A stretch of DNA of 7,062 nt from JAZRUY01 sp045598845 (lineage in GTDB: Bacteria > Verrucomicrobiota > Lentisphaeria > Victivallales > Victivallaceae). The stretch lies in NCBI GenBank assembly GCA_045598845.1, contig JAZRUY010000116.1, positions 1-7,062 of the forward strand. Reading direction: 5' to 3'. Position 1 is the stretch's first letter. Every line of letters begins with the position of its first letter. The position numbers and the translations under genes were made by a program. The notes below the pieces were generated by a model, which saw nothing but the letters and a program-made list of their open reading frames with translations, made no database searches and was not told the DNA's origin. Below are positions 6,401 through 7,062 of the stretch, one piece after another.

Positions 6401-7062
6401 GTTCCGTTTGGAAAAAGTATTCATCCTCCGGTGTGAAGGTGGAGGAAAACGGAACTAAGGTATTTTTCCGGGTGAAAGATAACGGCGGCTGCTTTGTCCG
6501 GTCGGTAACCGTGAATAATATCGATACGGTGGCTCCGGTGTTGGAATCGGTGAGCCGGAATACCGGTGCCGTTATCAATATCGCCGCCTATGCCGGCGGC
6601 GAACGGGTTACTGTAACTTTGACCGCGTCCGATGATGCCAGCGGCGTCGCCGGCGCGGAATGGAAAAAATCAGGTACGGATGAATGGACCGCTTTTGAAC
6701 GAGCGGCCGGCTGCGAAGACGTTTTCAGTTATACTTTTACGGAAAACGGCGTTTATACCTATTGTATATACGATGCTGCCGGGAACCGGTATGAGGAAAC
6801 TTATACCATCGACAATTACCGGTTGACCGCCCCGGGCGCTCCGGTGCTGGGCGCCGCGGTTTCTGAATCCGGTGATACTGTGGTTTTGACGCTGAATAAT
6901 CCCGGCGGAGAAACTCCTGAACGTTTGGAATACCGGATGAAATTCAACGGCGGCAAATGGAGTGCATGGCAAGGGTGCGCCGCCGGTGATAGGGTTACTT
7001 GTGCTGTCGCCGGGGAATACGAAATTCAGGGGCGTTGCGTGGATGCCGCCGGCAATACCGGG
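3460..7062 (+). CDS. IdeS/Mac-like (C66-type) cysteine protease fused to AIDA-type repeats and Ig-like modules; 3' end outside window
   Basis: The frame is open for 1201 codons to the window edge. Residues about 40-300 resemble streptococcal IdeS, an IgG-cleaving papain-fold protease. DLCWAGAASNILAW places the likely nucleophile at Cys88. ISHAITVWGLRVDN gives His210. GIVLTDSDDS gives Asp238 and Asp240, matching the HVINLWG and VTDSDS motifs that hold the IdeS catalytic His and Asp. Residues about 330-850 are strand-loop-strand repeats of roughly 20 residues built on V(V/E)SGG, as in AIDA-I passengers. From about 948, Ig-like modules begin (948-1023, 1024-1122, 1123 onward). There is no N-terminal signal peptide. 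A strong ribosome binding site (3446-3452) fixes the start. The G10 run at 3909-3918 could switch the gene on and off. The substrate is unknown: IgG is only suggested by the family, and a peptidase on other host or bacterial proteins is equally possible. No beta-barrel is in view. Confidence 0.88.
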   Translation, partial: MAGSTYVKPADTLEWRDGIAHSEIKVTTGEYAGQTVYIMGVDGLTWDDFKLNEGGEAGSVGRYYYLDPKVVDAEKRSNAFHPNDADLCWAGAASNILAWTGWAYGPDYSGNAALWNYSGRKDGLDVEGQKICITNEDDVYDTFKLAGHAEGGGTLSGVTEFYNSAYSGWDESVSSGSISGSTGGLTLLLEKLTQGAGCGMSVSWYGPISHAITVWGLRVDNTYPESDPRHWTGIVLTDSDDSIDYSDGRDAADLLKIIDIEWDWIEGEYRVMSSYNNGYSIGFDYVDMRHSYYETFVNPESERYSERVVNKMVAKNTVVGSSVSDTDYRQQLIFSGGVASGTAVSDGGLAVASTGGAVSGFSIDGDGATVLVCSGGLAVGGTVAGSGVQPVSGIVAQIVSDSLGPGNYNAGLLVAGSARNNTVVSGGVETVLSGGAVFMETVESGGRQIINAGASAYGDTVESGGTQSVLGSAGADTVYGTQIISGVQGKACNAVVVSGGEQILNGGNSVDTIVSSGGIQTVKLGIASRTMVYNGGVLDISGGQAGETSAFSGSVINAGGSLQSAWIGGGAVLNVSSGATVTGLRQQKGGIINFEVLGGDDDTRIGGIYSPTADGRTSSSFSCSGGSASGFFIGSGAVVKITSGGEFAAGTVMSGGALEVESGKVYDLTQQKHGALRFTVTGGGDEVEISGYNTDTETDFSYADGLAENIVIYRGGAVSVISGGEFNFGTVMSGGALEVESGTVTGLTLGRGGVLNFTVDGADTGTAIGGTDAVTGTDFSYSAGRAEGFVVNSGAEVKVVNGGTFASGRIASGGVLAVEDGGVLEQLTAAGEVRLAAGGTVSGNGFTFDLSGGGEGNASVILNDFFAFDNSGTWSITASGGEGEYLLAGNAGDVSGLTMTVCGAGGEVLGDIVFGCTAELDDGLYYTLLNNDAGVLCLTVTEDGISLPEPVLTPSGEWTNGAVTVKMTAPDYQLEYSLDGGSVWKKYSSSGVKVEENGTKVFFRVKDNGGCFVRSVTVNNIDTVAPVLESVSRNTGAVINIAAYAGGERVTVTLTASDDASGVAGAEWKKSGTDEWTAFERAAGCEDVFSYTFTENGVYTYCIYDAAGNRYEETYTIDNYRLTAPGAPVLGAAVSESGDTVVLTLNNPGGETPERLEYRMKFNGGKWSAWQGCAAGDRVTCAVAGEYEIQGRCVDAAGNTG
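3909..3918 (+). repeat. G10 homopolymer inside the protease-coding region
   Basis: Ten consecutive G span the codons GAG GGG GGG GGG (Glu-Gly-Gly-Gly, residues 150-153), between the Cys88 and His210 codons. The frame as given is open. Losing one G brings a TAA at 3932-3934 into frame; gaining one brings a TGA at 3969-3971 into frame. This is the geometry of a slipped-strand phase switch. A read error in the homopolymer cannot be excluded. Confidence 0.8.
4441..6000 (+). repeat. AIDA-type strand-loop-strand repeat region
   Basis: Within the giant gene, residues about 330-850 are degenerate repeats of roughly 19-21 residues, each with one or two Ser-Gly-Gly or Asn-Gly-Gly turns followed by short beta stretches (for example NTVVSGGVETVLSGGAVF at 420-437). 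At the DNA level this appears as recurrent TCCGGCGG. Such repeats fold as a beta-solenoid in autotransporter passengers, and in E. coli AIDA-I their serines are heptosylated. Whether that happens here is unknown. Confidence 0.8.
5389..5886 (+). repeat. Higher-order 237-bp (79-residue) module repeat
   Basis: Superimposed on the short repeats is a longer unit. A 17-base block ACGGTGATGAGCGGCGG occurs at 5410-5426 and again, identical, at 5647-5663, exactly 237 bases apart. The encoded GTVMSGGALEVESG is identical at residues 650-663 and 729-742, and a diverged third copy (SGGVLAVEDGG at 812-822) keeps the 79-residue step. An earlier diverged unit begins near residue 569. This suggests growth by tandem duplication. 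Confidence 0.75.

Noticed and set aside
1..7062. tRNA, rRNA, CRISPR array, insertion sequence or phage attachment site
   Set aside because: I looked for cloverleaf arms, evenly spaced direct repeats with unique spacers, transposase motifs and terminal inverted repeats on both strands and saw none. The repeats at 4441-6000 are protein-coding solenoid repeats.

Overview
The window carries core bacterial housekeeping genes next to a large surface-type accessory gene, and it is cut at both ends. On the minus strand, reading right to left from about 1923, are a small putative membrane protein (1669-1923), nusA (251-1474) and the first 76 codons of infB (from 229, running off the left edge). On the plus strand are tsaE (2118-2555), a CPBP/CAAX-type intramembrane protease that overlaps it by ATGA (2552-3253), and a giant open reading frame that starts at 3460 and is still open at 7062 (1201 codons, no stop).

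The organism looks like a Gram-negative bacterium of moderate GC content. The giant protein has many Ser-Gly-Gly strand-loop-strand (AIDA-type) repeats, which are common in autotransporter-like proteins and in repeat-rich proteins of gut Lentisphaerota (Victivallales) and related groups. That phylum assignment is an inference from style only. No rRNA, tRNA, CRISPR array, insertion sequence or integrase is visible.

Region by region: 1-1474 is the nusA-infB transcription/translation operon, without rimP between the promoter and nusA. 1475-1668 is its leader, with a good sigma70-type promoter (1631-1659) followed by an intrinsic terminator (1555-1582) that lies between that promoter and nusA. 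This arrangement looks like attenuation, possibly NusA autoregulation. 1924-2117 is a divergent promoter region firing left into the small membrane gene and right into tsaE. 2118-3253 is the coupled tsaE-CPBP pair. 3254-3459 is a promoter and leader region. 3460-7062 is the giant gene.

The most notable object is the giant gene. Its N-terminal ~300 residues read as an IdeS/Mac-type (MEROPS C66-like) cysteine protease: a Cys88 motif, a His210 motif and an Asp238/Asp240 motif in the same order and context as in streptococcal IgG-cleaving IdeS. This domain is fused to ~520 residues of AIDA-like repeats and then to Ig-like modules. It has no N-terminal signal peptide. A run of ten G (3909-3918) sits inside the protease-coding part, between the Cys and His codons; a one-base gain or loss would hit a stop almost at once, so the gene is a candidate for phase-variable expression.
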